Positions 40,787 to 50,458 of a DNA stretch of 54,471 nt are shown piece by piece. The stretch is taken from assembly GCA_028824125.1 (NCBI GenBank), contig JAPPES010000073.1, positions 97,518 to 151,988 on the forward strand, in the 5' to 3' direction. This DNA is from Candidatus Poribacteria bacterium (GTDB lineage: Bacteria; Poribacteria; WGA-4E; WGA-3G). The position numbers were made by a program, and so were the translations under genes. The notes beneath the pieces were generated by a model. That model was not told the DNA's origin and did no database searches. It saw only the letters and a program-made list of their open reading frames with translations. Positions within the stretch are counted from its first letter, which is position 1; each line of letters begins with the position of its first letter.

Positions 40787-42316
40787 ATGGCAGTCCCACT
40801 TCTCAGCATGCAAGCAATTACGAAAGATTTTCCGGGCGTACGTGCGTTAGATAACGTGAGTTATGAAGTACATTCTGGTGAGATTCATGCCTTGTGTGGT
40901 GAGAATGGGGCAGGCAAATCAACGTTGATTAAGGTTCTCGGTGGGGTACATCCGTATGGCACATATCAAGGACAACTATACATCAACGGCGTTGAACAAC
41001 GTTTCCGCAACGTGCGTAATGCAGAACACGCTGGCATCGCTGTCATTCATCAGGAATTGGCATTGATTCCAGAAATGACGGTAGCGGAAAATATCTATCT
41101 CGGCAGGGAACCGCGCAGATTGGGTATAATTGACAAATCACGCTTGTATCACGATGCGGGGCAGTTGTTGGCGCAATTTGGATTGGAAATCCCGCTACAG
41201 GGGCAGGTCTATAAACTCGGTATTGGGCAACAACAACTTGTGGAGATAGCAAAGGCGTTATCCCGAAAGGCACGTTTACTTGTACTTGATGAACCAACAG
41301 CGGCATTGACTAAAAGCGAAGTGGACATTCTTCGACAGATTCTAATGCAACTTCGAGACAAAGGGGTAACCTGTATTTATATTACCCACAAACTCAAGGA
41401 AATATTTCAGATTGCTGATCGGGTGACTGTGCTGCGCGATGGCAAAACGGTCGCTACGCAATCAATTGGTGAATGCAGTGAAGGCATCCTGATTTCGCAA
41501 ATGGTTGGTCGGGAATTGACGGCACTTTTCCCGGATCGTGAACATATTTCAACATCTTCAAAAAAAGCGGAAATAGCACTAAGGATAGAAGACTTAAGCA
41601 CGTATCCTTTAGAACCCCCGCGTCTTGAGAATATAAGTTTCGAGGCACGACGTGGAGAGATACTTGGGATCGCAGGGTTAATGGGAGCAGGCAGAACGGA
41701 ATTAATAAATACCATTTTTGGGGCGCATTTCGGACGATGGAGCGGAAAGGTCTATACGGATGGGACACATGTTCAGATTCGCTCACCACGCGATGCAATA
41801 CGGCGGGGAATGGCATTAGTCAGTGAAGATCGGAAACGGTATGGACTTATTTTGGATAACGATGTTGTTCAAAACATGACGCTTGCAAGCCTCAGTGCCT
41901 CTGGAGAAATTACATCGTATGGGATGATCAACCGGCAGGTAGAGTATCAGAAAAGCACACAATCTGTGGATTCACTTGGTATTAAAGCAGCTTCACTTGA
42001 TGCTCCTGTTCGTCAGCTTAGTGGTGGAAATCAGCAGAAAGTTGTTTTAGGTAAATGGCTCATGACGCGTCCGACGGTGCTATTTCTTGATGAACCGACA
42101 CGCGGGATTGATGTCGGCGCAAAGGCGGAAATTCATGCCTTAACTGCGCACCTTGCTGACGCAGGTGTTGCGATCGTGTTAGTATCTTCTGAGCTCCCAG
42201 AGATTTTAGGGATGAGTGATCGGGTTTTGGTGTTACACGAAGGCAGAATTACAGGCGAATTTGTCAACGAAAATTTGACGCAAGAGGATATCTTGCGGTG
42301 TGCAGCAGGAGCGTAA
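40787..42316 (+). CDS. Sugar ABC transporter ATPase with two ABC domains (RbsA/MglA type)
   Basis: The 509-residue protein has two tandem ATPase domains. The first has Walker A GENGAGKSTLIK, signature region LGIGQQQLVEIAKAL and Walker B LLVLDEPTAALT. The second has the degenerate Walker A GLMGAGRTEL, signature LSGGNQQKVVLGKW and LFLDEPTRGIDVGAK. This is the ribose/galactose importer type. No permease or binding-protein gene adjoins it, so its partners must be elsewhere. GGAG lies upstream. Its stop TAA overlaps the next ATG. Confidence 0.9.
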   Translation: MAVPLLSMQAITKDFPGVRALDNVSYEVHSGEIHALCGENGAGKSTLIKVLGGVHPYGTYQGQLYINGVEQRFRNVRNAEHAGIAVIHQELALIPEMTVAENIYLGREPRRLGIIDKSRLYHDAGQLLAQFGLEIPLQGQVYKLGIGQQQLVEIAKALSRKARLLVLDEPTAALTKSEVDILRQILMQLRDKGVTCIYITHKLKEIFQIADRVTVLRDGKTVATQSIGECSEGILISQMVGRELTALFPDREHISTSSKKAEIALRIEDLSTYPLEPPRLENISFEARRGEILGIAGLMGAGRTELINTIFGAHFGRWSGKVYTDGTHVQIRSPRDAIRRGMALVSEDRKRYGLILDNDVVQNMTLASLSASGEITSYGMINRQVEYQKSTQSVDSLGIKAASLDAPVRQLSGGNQQKVVLGKWLMTRPTVLFLDEPTRGIDVGAKAEIHALTAHLADAGVAIVLVSSELPEILGMSDRVLVLHEGRITGEFVNENLTQEDILRCAAGA

Positions 42317-42747
42317 TGGAAAAGGTATTTAAGACAGAGAGTCCGGAGGAGACGCAAACTCTCGGCGAGAAACTCGGCAAAACGCTGAAATCCGGTGATG
42401 TTATCGCACTGATCGGTGACCTTGGCGCTGGCAAGACGTGCTTAACACAAGGCATTGCGCGTGGAGTCGGTATTGCACCAGATGAAGTCGTCAGCAGTCC
42501 TTCCTATATTCTCATAAACGAATATAACGGAAAGATTCCTATTTATCACATCGATCTGTATCGCCTTGAAACTGCTGCAGAGATTGCTGACCTCGGATTG
42601 GGTGAGTATATGGAGAGCAATGGTGTCTGCATTATTGAGTGGGCGGAGCGAATGGCAGATGGATTACCCGATACATGTATAAAGATACACATTACGTGGG
42701 AAGATGAAAACACCCGAACCTTCAAAATACAACATTCTATATCTTGA
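42316..42747 (+). CDS. tsaE: tRNA threonylcarbamoyladenosine biosynthesis ATPase TsaE
   Basis: The protein of about 143 residues has Walker A GDLGAGKTCL, SSPSYILINEY, HIDLYRLE and IIEWAERM, all TsaE hallmarks. With TsaB, TsaD and TsaC it makes t6A37 in tRNAs decoding ANN codons. Its ATG overlaps the previous stop (TAATG at 42314), so the essential gene is co-translated with a sugar transporter ATPase, an odd pairing. It overlaps the glycosyltransferase gene by 44 bp. Confidence 0.9.
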   Translation: MEKVFKTESPEETQTLGEKLGKTLKSGDVIALIGDLGAGKTCLTQGIARGVGIAPDEVVSSPSYILINEYNGKIPIYHIDLYRLETAAEIADLGLGEYMESNGVCIIEWAERMADGLPDTCIKIHITWEDENTRTFKIQHSIS

Positions 42748-43915
42748 TAGCGGTTCAGGCATTGGCGGCGGACAACGCAGCCTACTGCTATTATTGAAAT
42801 TGCTAAACAAACAACGTTGGACACCTTTTGTTGGGTGTCTCGGTGGAAGCCCATTTGCGGCGGAAGTGGCAAAGACAGATGCACAGGTTGTACCGTTATC
42901 TCTCCCTGAAGCGCATAACAAAACCGATAAGGTTAAGCGATTTACGTTCCGAGATTTGCTCAACGATTTTCGGCAACTGCAGGTCATCCCACAACTCCAT
43001 CGGGTAGTAAAGCAGCATGAAATCGCGCTAATTCATGCCAATTCACTTTCAGTAGCACTACTTGGCGGTATCGTAGCGAGATTGCACCGCATCCCAATTT
43101 TAATGCACAAACGTTATGCAACATCCTACGGTATCTTGGACAAAATTTGTGCGAAACTGCTACATCGCGTGATTTTGGTGTCAGAAGCAACACGATGGGA
43201 TTTCGCACCTGAAGCAAAGCAGACCCTCATCTATAACGGCGTGGATTTGCAGGCATTTCAGGCATCACAGACAGAAGTAGAAACCCTTCGTACAGAACTC
43301 TTTTCGGAAAATGCGAAACCTATAGAGAGTGAGTCGAAGCTGCCAATACTTGTGGGTGTTGTGACTCGGATAACACCAGAGAAGGGCATCCATTTTCTTG
43401 TGAGGGCGGTAGCTGAGTTAAAAAAGATTTTTATTGATGCCTCGGTTGACGTTAAATTGTTAATTGTTGGCGGTCCCTATTTTCAGAAGGATCATGATTA
43501 TATGGCTTCGCTAAAACAGGAGGTAGCCGACTTAAACGTTGCGGACTCTGTCATTTTCACCGGTTTCTTATCGGATACGCGCGTCGTAACGACTTTGCTT
43601 GACATTGTATTAGTGCCTTCTATTATCCCAGAGGCTTGCCCACGTACCATCATTGAAGCGATGGCAGTGGGAAAGCCGGTGATTGCTACACCACTTGGAG
43701 GGAGCAAAGAACTGGTCACACCTGAAACAGGAGTTTTGGTGCCACCTGAGAATGCTGAAGCAATTGCATCTGCTATTGCAAAACTTGCTGCGGATAGAGA
43801 ACAGTTGACAAAAATGGGAAAAGCGGCACGGCAGCGCGCAGAACAGTTATTTAGTAGTGAGAAGAATACGGCATTGACAGAATCTGTCTATACAGAACTA
43901 TTAACAGAGCGTTAA
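42704..43915 (+). CDS. Glycosyltransferase family 4 protein
   Basis: The 403-residue protein has a GT-B fold: an N-terminal acceptor part with YLDSGSGIGGGQRSLLLLLKLL and LIHANSLSVALLGG, then the donor-binding domain with GVVTRITPEKGIHFLVRA, VIFTGFLSDT and the EX7E region PEACPRTIIEAMAVGKPVIATPLGGSKELV. It probably adds a sugar to a cell-surface glycan. The start overlaps tsaE by 44 bp; GGGAAG lies just before the ATG. Confidence 0.85.
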   Translation: MKTPEPSKYNILYLDSGSGIGGGQRSLLLLLKLLNKQRWTPFVGCLGGSPFAAEVAKTDAQVVPLSLPEAHNKTDKVKRFTFRDLLNDFRQLQVIPQLHRVVKQHEIALIHANSLSVALLGGIVARLHRIPILMHKRYATSYGILDKICAKLLHRVILVSEATRWDFAPEAKQTLIYNGVDLQAFQASQTEVETLRTELFSENAKPIESESKLPILVGVVTRITPEKGIHFLVRAVAELKKIFIDASVDVKLLIVGGPYFQKDHDYMASLKQEVADLNVADSVIFTGFLSDTRVVTTLLDIVLVPSIIPEACPRTIIEAMAVGKPVIATPLGGSKELVTPETGVLVPPENAEAIASAIAKLAADREQLTKMGKAARQRAEQLFSSEKNTALTESVYTELLTER

Positions 43916-43965
43916 AAACTTGGCATTTGCTGCCTAAATTTTCTAAATTTGGACAAGGAGTTGCA

Positions 43966-45012
43966 ATGGATGGGGAAAGAGGAAAACTGAGTAGTCCGAC
44001 ACAGGACGCACAAGTTAGCCAAGGCAGATTGAACCAAGTTACTGAATTTATAGGTGAGGAAGTTGGCGACACCTCCGATTGGGTTGAGATTTACCGCACT
44101 AACGATGAGTGGGAGGTGAAACTTATCCAAGCAACTTTGGGGACACAGCAGATCCGCTGTCGTCCTGTACAGGTAAAACAGGAACGACAAACCGCACTTT
44201 TCGTAGCACCGGAACATGAAGTAACAGCACTGGAGCTGGTGAGCCGCATTGACGTGGCAGTTGCAAATAATGAGGTGGAATCCTTATCTGGAGAAATGGC
44301 AGAAACACTCAAACAACGGGATATGGCAGCAATTGCGGAGGAAGACCAATTAATGACTGCCGACTCTGGAGAGATGATTCTTGCACAACGTGAAGATATC
44401 GGTAGTGTTGTTTATGTTGCGGGACAAGGGTATGAACTCCGTGTTGGTCCGGAACCTTATACCACTATAGCAGAAAACGACTGGGAGGAGTTTACAGATT
44501 TTAGCGCGCAACGTCAAGAGTTCGTTATGCTGCTCCGACACGAATATTCGGCACTTTTTGAGTGGATTCAAGAAGAAAAAATGTTGGCTGAATTCGTTCG
44601 ACTCATTGAGATGACATATCAAGATGATGCCCCTGTTCCTGTGCTACAACGTCAGTCCAGCGAATTGTCTGATAGTGAAGAAGTAGGGACAACACCTTAC
44701 AACTCGTTTGCTTTATTAAGTATGACGGTTGCTGTGATTTCACTTATCACTCTGTTTTTCCGGGTTCCTTGGCAGCAGGTGAATCTTGTATTGGCAGCGG
44801 TTGTCGTATTATCCGGTGTTATAGCGCTTTTCAGGATACGCATGCAAGCGGAGCGCGTTACTGATGACGAAAAAACGGTGGGGATGCCGATGGCACTTAG
44901 TGCAATTGTGCTGGCGTGTCTGGTGGTTGTGTTTGCGTGGTGGTTGGAGCAGCGTCCTCAACCTGAAGCACCGGAGAATCCGCCTGTACGTGAGCAAGTT
45001 GGGAATCGGTAG
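43966..45012 (+). CDS. DUF2007-like domain protein with two membrane segments
   Basis: The protein of about 348 residues has an N-terminal DUF2007-like domain (about 30-95: DWVEIYRTNDEWEVKLIQATL...ALFVAPEHEVTALELV). A middle acidic region of about 110 residues resembles a second small domain (VYVAGQGYELRVGPEPYTTI). Two hydrophobic segments near the C-terminus (FALLSMTVAVISLITLFF and ALSAIVLACLVVVFAWWL) place it in the membrane. AAGGAG lies 5 bases before the ATG at 43966, which I prefer over TTG at 43927. Function unknown. Confidence 0.7.
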   Translation: MDGERGKLSSPTQDAQVSQGRLNQVTEFIGEEVGDTSDWVEIYRTNDEWEVKLIQATLGTQQIRCRPVQVKQERQTALFVAPEHEVTALELVSRIDVAVANNEVESLSGEMAETLKQRDMAAIAEEDQLMTADSGEMILAQREDIGSVVYVAGQGYELRVGPEPYTTIAENDWEEFTDFSAQRQEFVMLLRHEYSALFEWIQEEKMLAEFVRLIEMTYQDDAPVPVLQRQSSELSDSEEVGTTPYNSFALLSMTVAVISLITLFFRVPWQQVNLVLAAVVVLSGVIALFRIRMQAERVTDDEKTVGMPMALSAIVLACLVVVFAWWLEQRPQPEAPENPPVREQVGNR

Positions 45013-45060
45013 GGAAATTCAGACAAGAAATACCCAAAATACACCTTGCACTTGTCCAAA

Positions 45061-45089
45061 TTGACACATTAAGCAAAATATGTTATCCT
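45061..45089 (+). promoter_or_regulatory. Probable sigma-70 promoter of the UPF0175/PIN pair
   Basis: Perfect TTGACA (45061-45066), 17-base spacer, TATCCT (45084-45089), 112 bp before the antitoxin ATG. CTTGTCC lies directly upstream. Confidence 0.5.
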
Positions 45090-45200
45090 ATATTTCAATC
45101 TAAAGTGATATTTATTGTCTCTGGGCGCAAGCGGATGGACAAAGACGAAATGGTGCCTTTATGAATCTGACTCTCAGTAAGTTTTGGGAGGTTATATCTG

Positions 45201-45548
45201 ATGCTACGGATTGAAATTCAATCGCCTGATCTTGAAAAAGAGGTTAATGCCTTAATCGGGGTTGGGCTTTATCCTGATTCTCATACCTTGATTATTGATG
45301 CCCTTGAGAAGCTGGTACATAACAAAAAGAAATCCCGTCTTGATGCTTCAATTCAACTCTATCAGGCCGGGGAAGTAACACTTGGAAGAGCCTCGGAGCT
45401 TGCAGGTATACACCGTTTTGAGTTCGAATCGGTTTTAAAAACAAGAGGTATCTTGAAAATTGTTGAGGTCGGCTCAGTAGAGAAGGTGAAGGAAGGTGTT
45501 TCGCGGATCAAAAGTTTTCACAGAGAAAATAGCAAAACAGAGGAATAG
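45201..45548 (+). CDS. UPF0175 family antitoxin
   Basis: The 115-residue protein has the UPF0175 core: ASIQLYQAGEVTLGRASELAGIHRFEFESVLKTRGI, a helix-turn-helix-like stretch that probably binds the pair's own promoter. GGGAGG lies 9 bases before the ATG. The toxin gene begins 6 bp after its stop, a standard type II order. The N-terminal half (LRIEIQSPDLEKEVNALIGVGLYPDSHTLIIDAL) looks like a ribbon-helix dimerisation part. Confidence 0.8.
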   Translation: MLRIEIQSPDLEKEVNALIGVGLYPDSHTLIIDALEKLVHNKKKSRLDASIQLYQAGEVTLGRASELAGIHRFEFESVLKTRGILKIVEVGSVEKVKEGVSRIKSFHRENSKTEE

Positions 45549-45554
45549 CAAACT

Positions 45555-46055
45555 TTGGTATTTATTGATACCGATATCCTTTCAATTTTCTCCAAAATTC
45601 AGCGTTTGCCATTATTGTTTGCAGTTTTTGAGCAAGATGTGCTTAACATTGCTGCTGCTGTAGAAAATGAAATTAAGGTAGGTGTGGCAAAGGGTTTTCC
45701 TTTTGCCAATACCATCATGGAATTGCAAACACAAGGTCGGATCCAGACATATTATCCGATAACTGAAGACGAAAACTTCATGGTTTCTCTGCCAGATACA
45801 TTGGATAAGGGTGAACGTGAATCTATGGCAATATGTAAACGCCTCATTGCACTTTTGGCAAGCAATGAACGGCGTGTGATGCACCACTGCCAAGCAAACG
45901 GGATTCATTGTACCAACCTTAATGAAATTCTGAGGGCACTCTGGGAGTTAAGAATTTTGCCAATGTCTGATGTGAGAATGGTTGTGACCGAGATTGAAGT
46001 GAAAGACTCTCTCAAATTTCGATCTTCGGCCACAATTTTTGAGCAACCTAAATGA
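45555..46055 (+). CDS. PIN/DUF3368-like toxin partner of the UPF0175 antitoxin
   Basis: The 166-residue protein starts with VFIDTDILSIFSKI (first PIN Asp), has the middle acidic residue in AAAVENEIKVG and ends the catalytic part with LDKGERESMAICKRL, as in PIN nucleases paired with UPF0175. It uses TTG at 45555, with no in-frame ATG before the DTD motif. GAGGA lies about 10 bases upstream. The C-terminal about 40 residues are less conserved. Confidence 0.75.
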   Translation: MVFIDTDILSIFSKIQRLPLLFAVFEQDVLNIAAAVENEIKVGVAKGFPFANTIMELQTQGRIQTYYPITEDENFMVSLPDTLDKGERESMAICKRLIALLASNERRVMHHCQANGIHCTNLNEILRALWELRILPMSDVRMVVTEIEVKDSLKFRSSATIFEQPK

Positions 46056-46240
46056 AGCACCTAAACTTGAATAAACAAATGGATGATTTAGACCAAATTA
46101 TTTCGAACGATGGAGAATTTAAAAATGGATCCTATCTGGGATCCTCATCCTTACGTTCTTATACAGGGAGTTGAGTTTGAATATTACGCGTATTCTGCCT
46201 TTCTTTAATAAAACAAGATAAATTCCGTTAATTTGGTATA
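46056..46240 (+). other. Gap with two tiny overlapping ORFs, function unclear
   Basis: After the toxin stop there are ORFs of 31 and 32 codons (starting near 46080 and 46113), one reading MDPIWDPHPYVLIQGVEFEY. They have no good ribosome-binding site. They could be remnants of a further toxin-antitoxin gene. I see nothing else before the repeats at 46245. Confidence 0.25.
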
Positions 46241-46244
46241 ATAT

Positions 46245-46423
46245 GCACAATCTAACAGATTGTGCTACATAAGTAGCAACTTAGGTTGTTTTATAGTGAA
46301 ATCCACAATTACCTGGACATTGGCAAGGTTAGGAAGAAATCAAGAAATCAACGGTATGAATGACGTTTAGTCATTCCCCGGGTATGAATCCTGGCGAATA
46401 CGCATAAGGTATTCGCCAGGATT
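46245..46423. repeat. Cluster of hairpin repeats, possible bidirectional terminator
   Basis: Hairpin GCACAATCTAACAGATTGTGC (46245-46265), the shared end GTAGCAACTTAGGTTG (46274-46289), and a strong perfect 15-bp stem (46387-46401 with 46409-46423, loop GCATAAG) containing CCTGGCGAATAC. The last hairpin lies 19 bp past the TPR gene stop on the minus strand and could terminate it. Confidence 0.65.
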
Positions 46424-46441
46424 CCCCGCAGAGCGTGCCTG

Positions 46442-49315
46442 CTACTTTGCACCGAGTTTGCTGAGATTACTCTCTGCTTCACGTTTCCATTGCTCAGGCG
46501 GATTCAATTTAATAAATTGTTTCCACTGTTCTGTCGCTAATTTTGTCCGTTCTGTATACTGATACATCAAGGCAAGATTATAGTTAGCAGTCAAATTGCG
46601 GGGTTCCAGTTGTATTGCTCGCTCGAACTGATCGGCTGCTGCGCCAAGCATATCCATGCTGTAAAATACGTTAGCGTATACTATGATGGTGGGAACGTGC
46701 GCGTCGTTTAGATCAAGCGCCTTTTCTAACATATCTTTTGCCTTATTAAATTCCATTTCAGAATTGTAGTAGAGATCCCCAAGGCGTTGATATGCTTCAA
46801 CTGCTTTATCATCAATTGCTATCTCTTTTTCATAAAGCTGGATAGCTTTTTCCCAATTTTGTTCCCGTTCAGCGAGTTTTCCAAGCTGTGTGTGAACGCC
46901 TTTGTATTTTGGATCCAGTTTTATCACTTTTTTGAACGTTTCTTCAGCGAGCGCGTGCTGCTCAATATAGAGTTGTAGTGTTCCGGTATAGTAGTGTGCA
47001 TCAACATTTTTGGGGTCTAAATCCACAACCTGCTTGAAGTCTTCTAAAATCTGACTGCTACGATAAAGCGTATTCCCAATCCGTTTATATCGGTTTGTAA
47101 TCATCCCACGATAGAAATATGCGTCAACATATCCCGGATTGAGTTTGATTGTGTCAGTATATTCTTTAACCGCCATTTCGGCATGCTGATGGAAGTTTTC
47201 AAGTGTTTCCGCGTAAGTATCTAACAAGCGGGCGTAACTATAGTGCCATTCAAAATGCTCTGGGTCATGTTCGTTTGCTAATGCATAATGATGGAATGCT
47301 TGCTGGATATTGTTTTCGTGATCTTCTTCGGGACCTTCCTTGCACCGTTTTTCAAAGATGACAGCAAGTGTATGGTGGACATTGGGATGATTGGGTTCCA
47401 GGACCAACGCGGGTTGATACACACGGATCATGTTATCTTCGTCTTTGCGATTTTGATAGATGCCACCGAGGCGGAAGAAAGGTTCGGCATTTTTAGGATC
47501 AAGCTCAATGGTTTTCTCAAAATACACAATGGCGTTGTCAATATCGTCTTTCTTTTCGTATAACATGCCAATTTGATATTGTGCGTCGACATTGTCGGGT
47601 GTGAGGCGCACGGTTTCCAAAAATGCAGCGAGCGCTTCATCGGGCTGTTCCAGTGCCACGTGAGAAAGCGCAGACAGATAGTGTGCTTGTGCATCCTCTG
47701 GATTGATAGCGATGATTTTTTTCAATGCATCTATCGCCTTTTCGTGAGAATCTCCGCCTCGATAAATATGCGCCATTTTGTAAAGCACATCTGGTCGATT
47801 CGCATCTAACTGCAACGTTTTTTCGTAATAGACAAGCGCGTTTACTTTATCTTCATCTGCCTCGTAAGTCTGCCCTAAAAGATAGTTAGCGTCAATATCT
47901 TTCGGAAATAGGATGAGATGGACGGTTAACGGCTCAACAGCATCTTTATAGTTCCCCGATTCAAAGGCAGTTTTGCCCTGCTCCCAGAAACGATTGGCTA
48001 AATCAGGGTTCAGTTCAAGTGCGCGACGATAATATGTTGCCGCTGTTTCCAGATCGCTTTGTTGACGATATAGGTCGCCCAATTGTAGATGTGAATCGTG
48101 AAAGTGTCCGTGCGGCAGTTGCATCTCCAAATAACTTGGGTCTGCGTCAACGATCTCAAGCGTTTTTTTATAATGTTCTATTGCTTTCTCTGGACTGCCC
48201 GCATCCGCTTCAAGTTTTGCCATATAAAAATGGGAGCGCGGATCGTTCGGCATAACAGCCATCGCTTTATCTAACACATCACGTGCCTCATCTGCGCCCA
48301 TTGTTCCTGCAAAATATGGTTCTAACGGTTTATAGATTTTTTCTTTAAGGGCTGGATCGCTTGCGATTGCCTTTTGATAATGGATAACTGCAGTGTTGAC
48401 ATCGCCTTGCGCGTAGAGGACATCAGCGACAGCAAAATGTGCAGGACCGTGGGTTGGATCAATTTCCAGCGTGCGTTGATACAACTGGACTGCGCCCTCT
48501 GTGTTGTCTCCCTCAGCGAAAATGACGGCAAGGTCAAAGACATCTGTTGCGGTGTAAGGCTGATATTCTGCTGCTTTTTGGTATTCCTGTAGCGCCTCAT
48601 CAAAGAACTTTTCCTTTGCAAGCACTTGCCCTAACTTGATATAGGCAGGTGCGAATTTTCGGTTGTTTTGAATGGCACGTTCAAATGTCTCTCGCGCTTG
48701 ATTCAGGTTGCCTTGTGCCAGGTAAACCAACCCTCGACCATAAACTGGGTATTCCCATTTCGGGTTTAAGGTTTGTGCAGTTTCAAAGGATTGGAGTGCT
48801 TCGTTATATTTGCCCTGTTTGAGGTAGATTTCGCCTATGTAATAGTGCGCAGGATAGGATTCTGGATTTATGGAAAGACTGGTTTGAAATTTGGTGAGTG
48901 CCTGATCGTATTTTTCCTGTTTTTGATAGATTGCGCCGAGACTATAATGTGCCCAAAACATTGACGGATCAAGTTGGAGTGCTGTTTCGTAGTAACCGAT
49001 TGCTATTTCTTCGGCATCCGCATTCTGCTCTGTATCGGTGAGGGCATAGGCGTAACCTAACCCGTAGATGAATGCTGCATCGTTTGATCGATTGGATTTT
49101 TCTGTCTCATAGAGTTGGGTGAGTTCTGCAAGGTGTCCCTCTTTTCGCCATTTTGCAATTAATTGGCGATGTTTTTTGGGGGCATCTTTTGTCGCTTTTA
49201 GGACCTTCGCGAAATCTTTTTGCATCTCCTGTTGCCATTTTTCTTGGGCTATGGTTGCGGTAGTGATTGCGAAGATTGTAAGGGATATTATGAATAGGGT
49301 TGTTATTCTTTTCAT
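46442..49315 (-). CDS. Large exported TPR repeat protein
   Basis: The 957-residue protein has a signal peptide (MKRITTLFIISLTIFAITTATIA). More than twenty tetratricopeptide repeats of 34 residues follow, with the usual A-x-Y-x-K-A and L-x-P spacing (for example AHYSLGAIYQKQEKYDQALTKF, YPAHYYIGEIYLKQGKYNEAL). It is therefore a periplasmic or outer-membrane scaffold for protein assembly. A consensus GGAGA lies just before the ATG. A helical insert (about residues 645-720) breaks the repeat register. No catalytic domain is visible. Confidence 0.88.
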   Translation of the reverse strand: MKRITTLFIISLTIFAITTATIAQEKWQQEMQKDFAKVLKATKDAPKKHRQLIAKWRKEGHLAELTQLYETEKSNRSNDAAFIYGLGYAYALTDTEQNADAEEIAIGYYETALQLDPSMFWAHYSLGAIYQKQEKYDQALTKFQTSLSINPESYPAHYYIGEIYLKQGKYNEALQSFETAQTLNPKWEYPVYGRGLVYLAQGNLNQARETFERAIQNNRKFAPAYIKLGQVLAKEKFFDEALQEYQKAAEYQPYTATDVFDLAVIFAEGDNTEGAVQLYQRTLEIDPTHGPAHFAVADVLYAQGDVNTAVIHYQKAIASDPALKEKIYKPLEPYFAGTMGADEARDVLDKAMAVMPNDPRSHFYMAKLEADAGSPEKAIEHYKKTLEIVDADPSYLEMQLPHGHFHDSHLQLGDLYRQQSDLETAATYYRRALELNPDLANRFWEQGKTAFESGNYKDAVEPLTVHLILFPKDIDANYLLGQTYEADEDKVNALVYYEKTLQLDANRPDVLYKMAHIYRGGDSHEKAIDALKKIIAINPEDAQAHYLSALSHVALEQPDEALAAFLETVRLTPDNVDAQYQIGMLYEKKDDIDNAIVYFEKTIELDPKNAEPFFRLGGIYQNRKDEDNMIRVYQPALVLEPNHPNVHHTLAVIFEKRCKEGPEEDHENNIQQAFHHYALANEHDPEHFEWHYSYARLLDTYAETLENFHQHAEMAVKEYTDTIKLNPGYVDAYFYRGMITNRYKRIGNTLYRSSQILEDFKQVVDLDPKNVDAHYYTGTLQLYIEQHALAEETFKKVIKLDPKYKGVHTQLGKLAEREQNWEKAIQLYEKEIAIDDKAVEAYQRLGDLYYNSEMEFNKAKDMLEKALDLNDAHVPTIIVYANVFYSMDMLGAAADQFERAIQLEPRNLTANYNLALMYQYTERTKLATEQWKQFIKLNPPEQWKREAESNLSKLGAK

Positions 49316-49408
49316 TTTTTTCTCCTACGTAGCTAAGGTTGTTCTTGTTGAATTATAGAAAAATCTAAAATATTATACATATTCTTTAGATTTGCAACGT
49401 TTGTAGTC

Positions 49409-49466
49409 GCGCAATTCATTGCGCCTCTTTTTATATAGTTACGGCACGCGGAGCGTGCCTACTACT
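49409..49466. repeat. Two adjacent hairpin repeats
   Basis: GCGCAATTCATTGCGC (49409-49424) and GGCACGCGGAGCGTGCC (49443-49459) followed by TACTACTTTGCA. The second matches the inner arms of element A (4186-4214) and the tail at 46433-46450. These two families recur together in the gaps. Confidence 0.65.
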
Positions 49467-49496
49467 TTGCAATTGGGTTTTCGAAGTCCTTCTACA

Positions 49497-50429
49497 TTAT
49501 TTTGAGTGGATTGCCTCAATTTTTTCGTGAGTCGGCATTGACGGTGTTGCACCCAGCACTGTGACTGCGGCTGCACCTGCTGCTGTGGCGAACTTCACTG
49601 CCTCCAAAAGATCGTTGCCATTTGCGAGTGCCGTTGCCAATGCACCGCTAAACGCATCTCCCGCACCGGTTGTATCCACTGCATCAACCGATAGTGCCGA
49701 TACATGTGTAGATTGCGTTGGGGTATAAAGCAGAACCCCCTGTTCTCCGAGTGTTAACACGACTGCTGAATGTCCATCTGTCGCTATCTGTGTTTGTAAT
49801 GCTTCTGCTGTAACGATTCTTGCTTCAAGTGTGTTTACAGCATGTCCCGATAGCAGTGCCGCCTCCGTTGCATTTGGTGTAAGAATGTCCACTTGTGACA
49901 GCAAACTTGGCGGTAGCGGACGCGCTGGTGCTGGATCAAGGATGACTGTTGTGTCGTTTGCTTTGGCAATCTCCACTGCGCGTTCGGATGCGTCAATCGG
50001 TGTTTCTAATTGTAGCAGCAACACATCTGCATTTGCAATGCAATCTTTTGCTTCGTCTATATCTGCGGGTGTGATCCGCATATTGGCGCGTGGCACTACG
50101 ATGATGCTATTGTCACCATCCGGCTCCACAACGATGGTTGCGATACCGGTACCGCTCTCTGCATCGGTTTTGACATATTGGCTGTCAATCTGTTCGGATT
50201 CTATTGCGGATCGGAGGACCTCAGCGAAGGGGTCATCCCCGATTCTTCCGATAAGCGTGACTTGTGCGCCTAATCGAGCTGCGGCTGTGGCTTGATTGAA
50301 ACCTTTGCCACCAGTGAAGATGTCAAACGTTTCTCCGATGAGGGTTTCGCCTCTGTTTGGCATCCGTTCGGCGCGGATGACAAGGTCAACGTTTGCACTG
50401 CCGAGGACGGTGACTTTGGGCTGCTGCAT
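49497..50429 (-). CDS. rbsK: Ribokinase
   Basis: The 310-residue protein is a PfkB-family kinase. It has GSANVDLVIRAERMPNRGET at the N-terminus, GGKGFNQATAAARLG (usually GGKGANQA) and the C-terminal anion hole DTTGAGDAFSGAL with catalytic Asp near residue 250. It phosphorylates D-ribose at O5, which would use the ribose released by the nucleoside hydrolase at 33266. Other pentoses cannot be excluded. The gene is alone, between a TPR gene and a nuclease gene. Confidence 0.85.
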   Translation of the reverse strand: MQQPKVTVLGSANVDLVIRAERMPNRGETLIGETFDIFTGGKGFNQATAAARLGAQVTLIGRIGDDPFAEVLRSAIESEQIDSQYVKTDAESGTGIATIVVEPDGDNSIIVVPRANMRITPADIDEAKDCIANADVLLLQLETPIDASERAVEIAKANDTTVILDPAPARPLPPSLLSQVDILTPNATEAALLSGHAVNTLEARIVTAEALQTQIATDGHSAVVLTLGEQGVLLYTPTQSTHVSALSVDAVDTTGAGDAFSGALATALANGNDLLEAVKFATAAGAAAVTVLGATPSMPTHEKIEAIHSK

Positions 50430-50458
50430 TGGTGTTTTGGATCCTTTGCTTTCATAAT

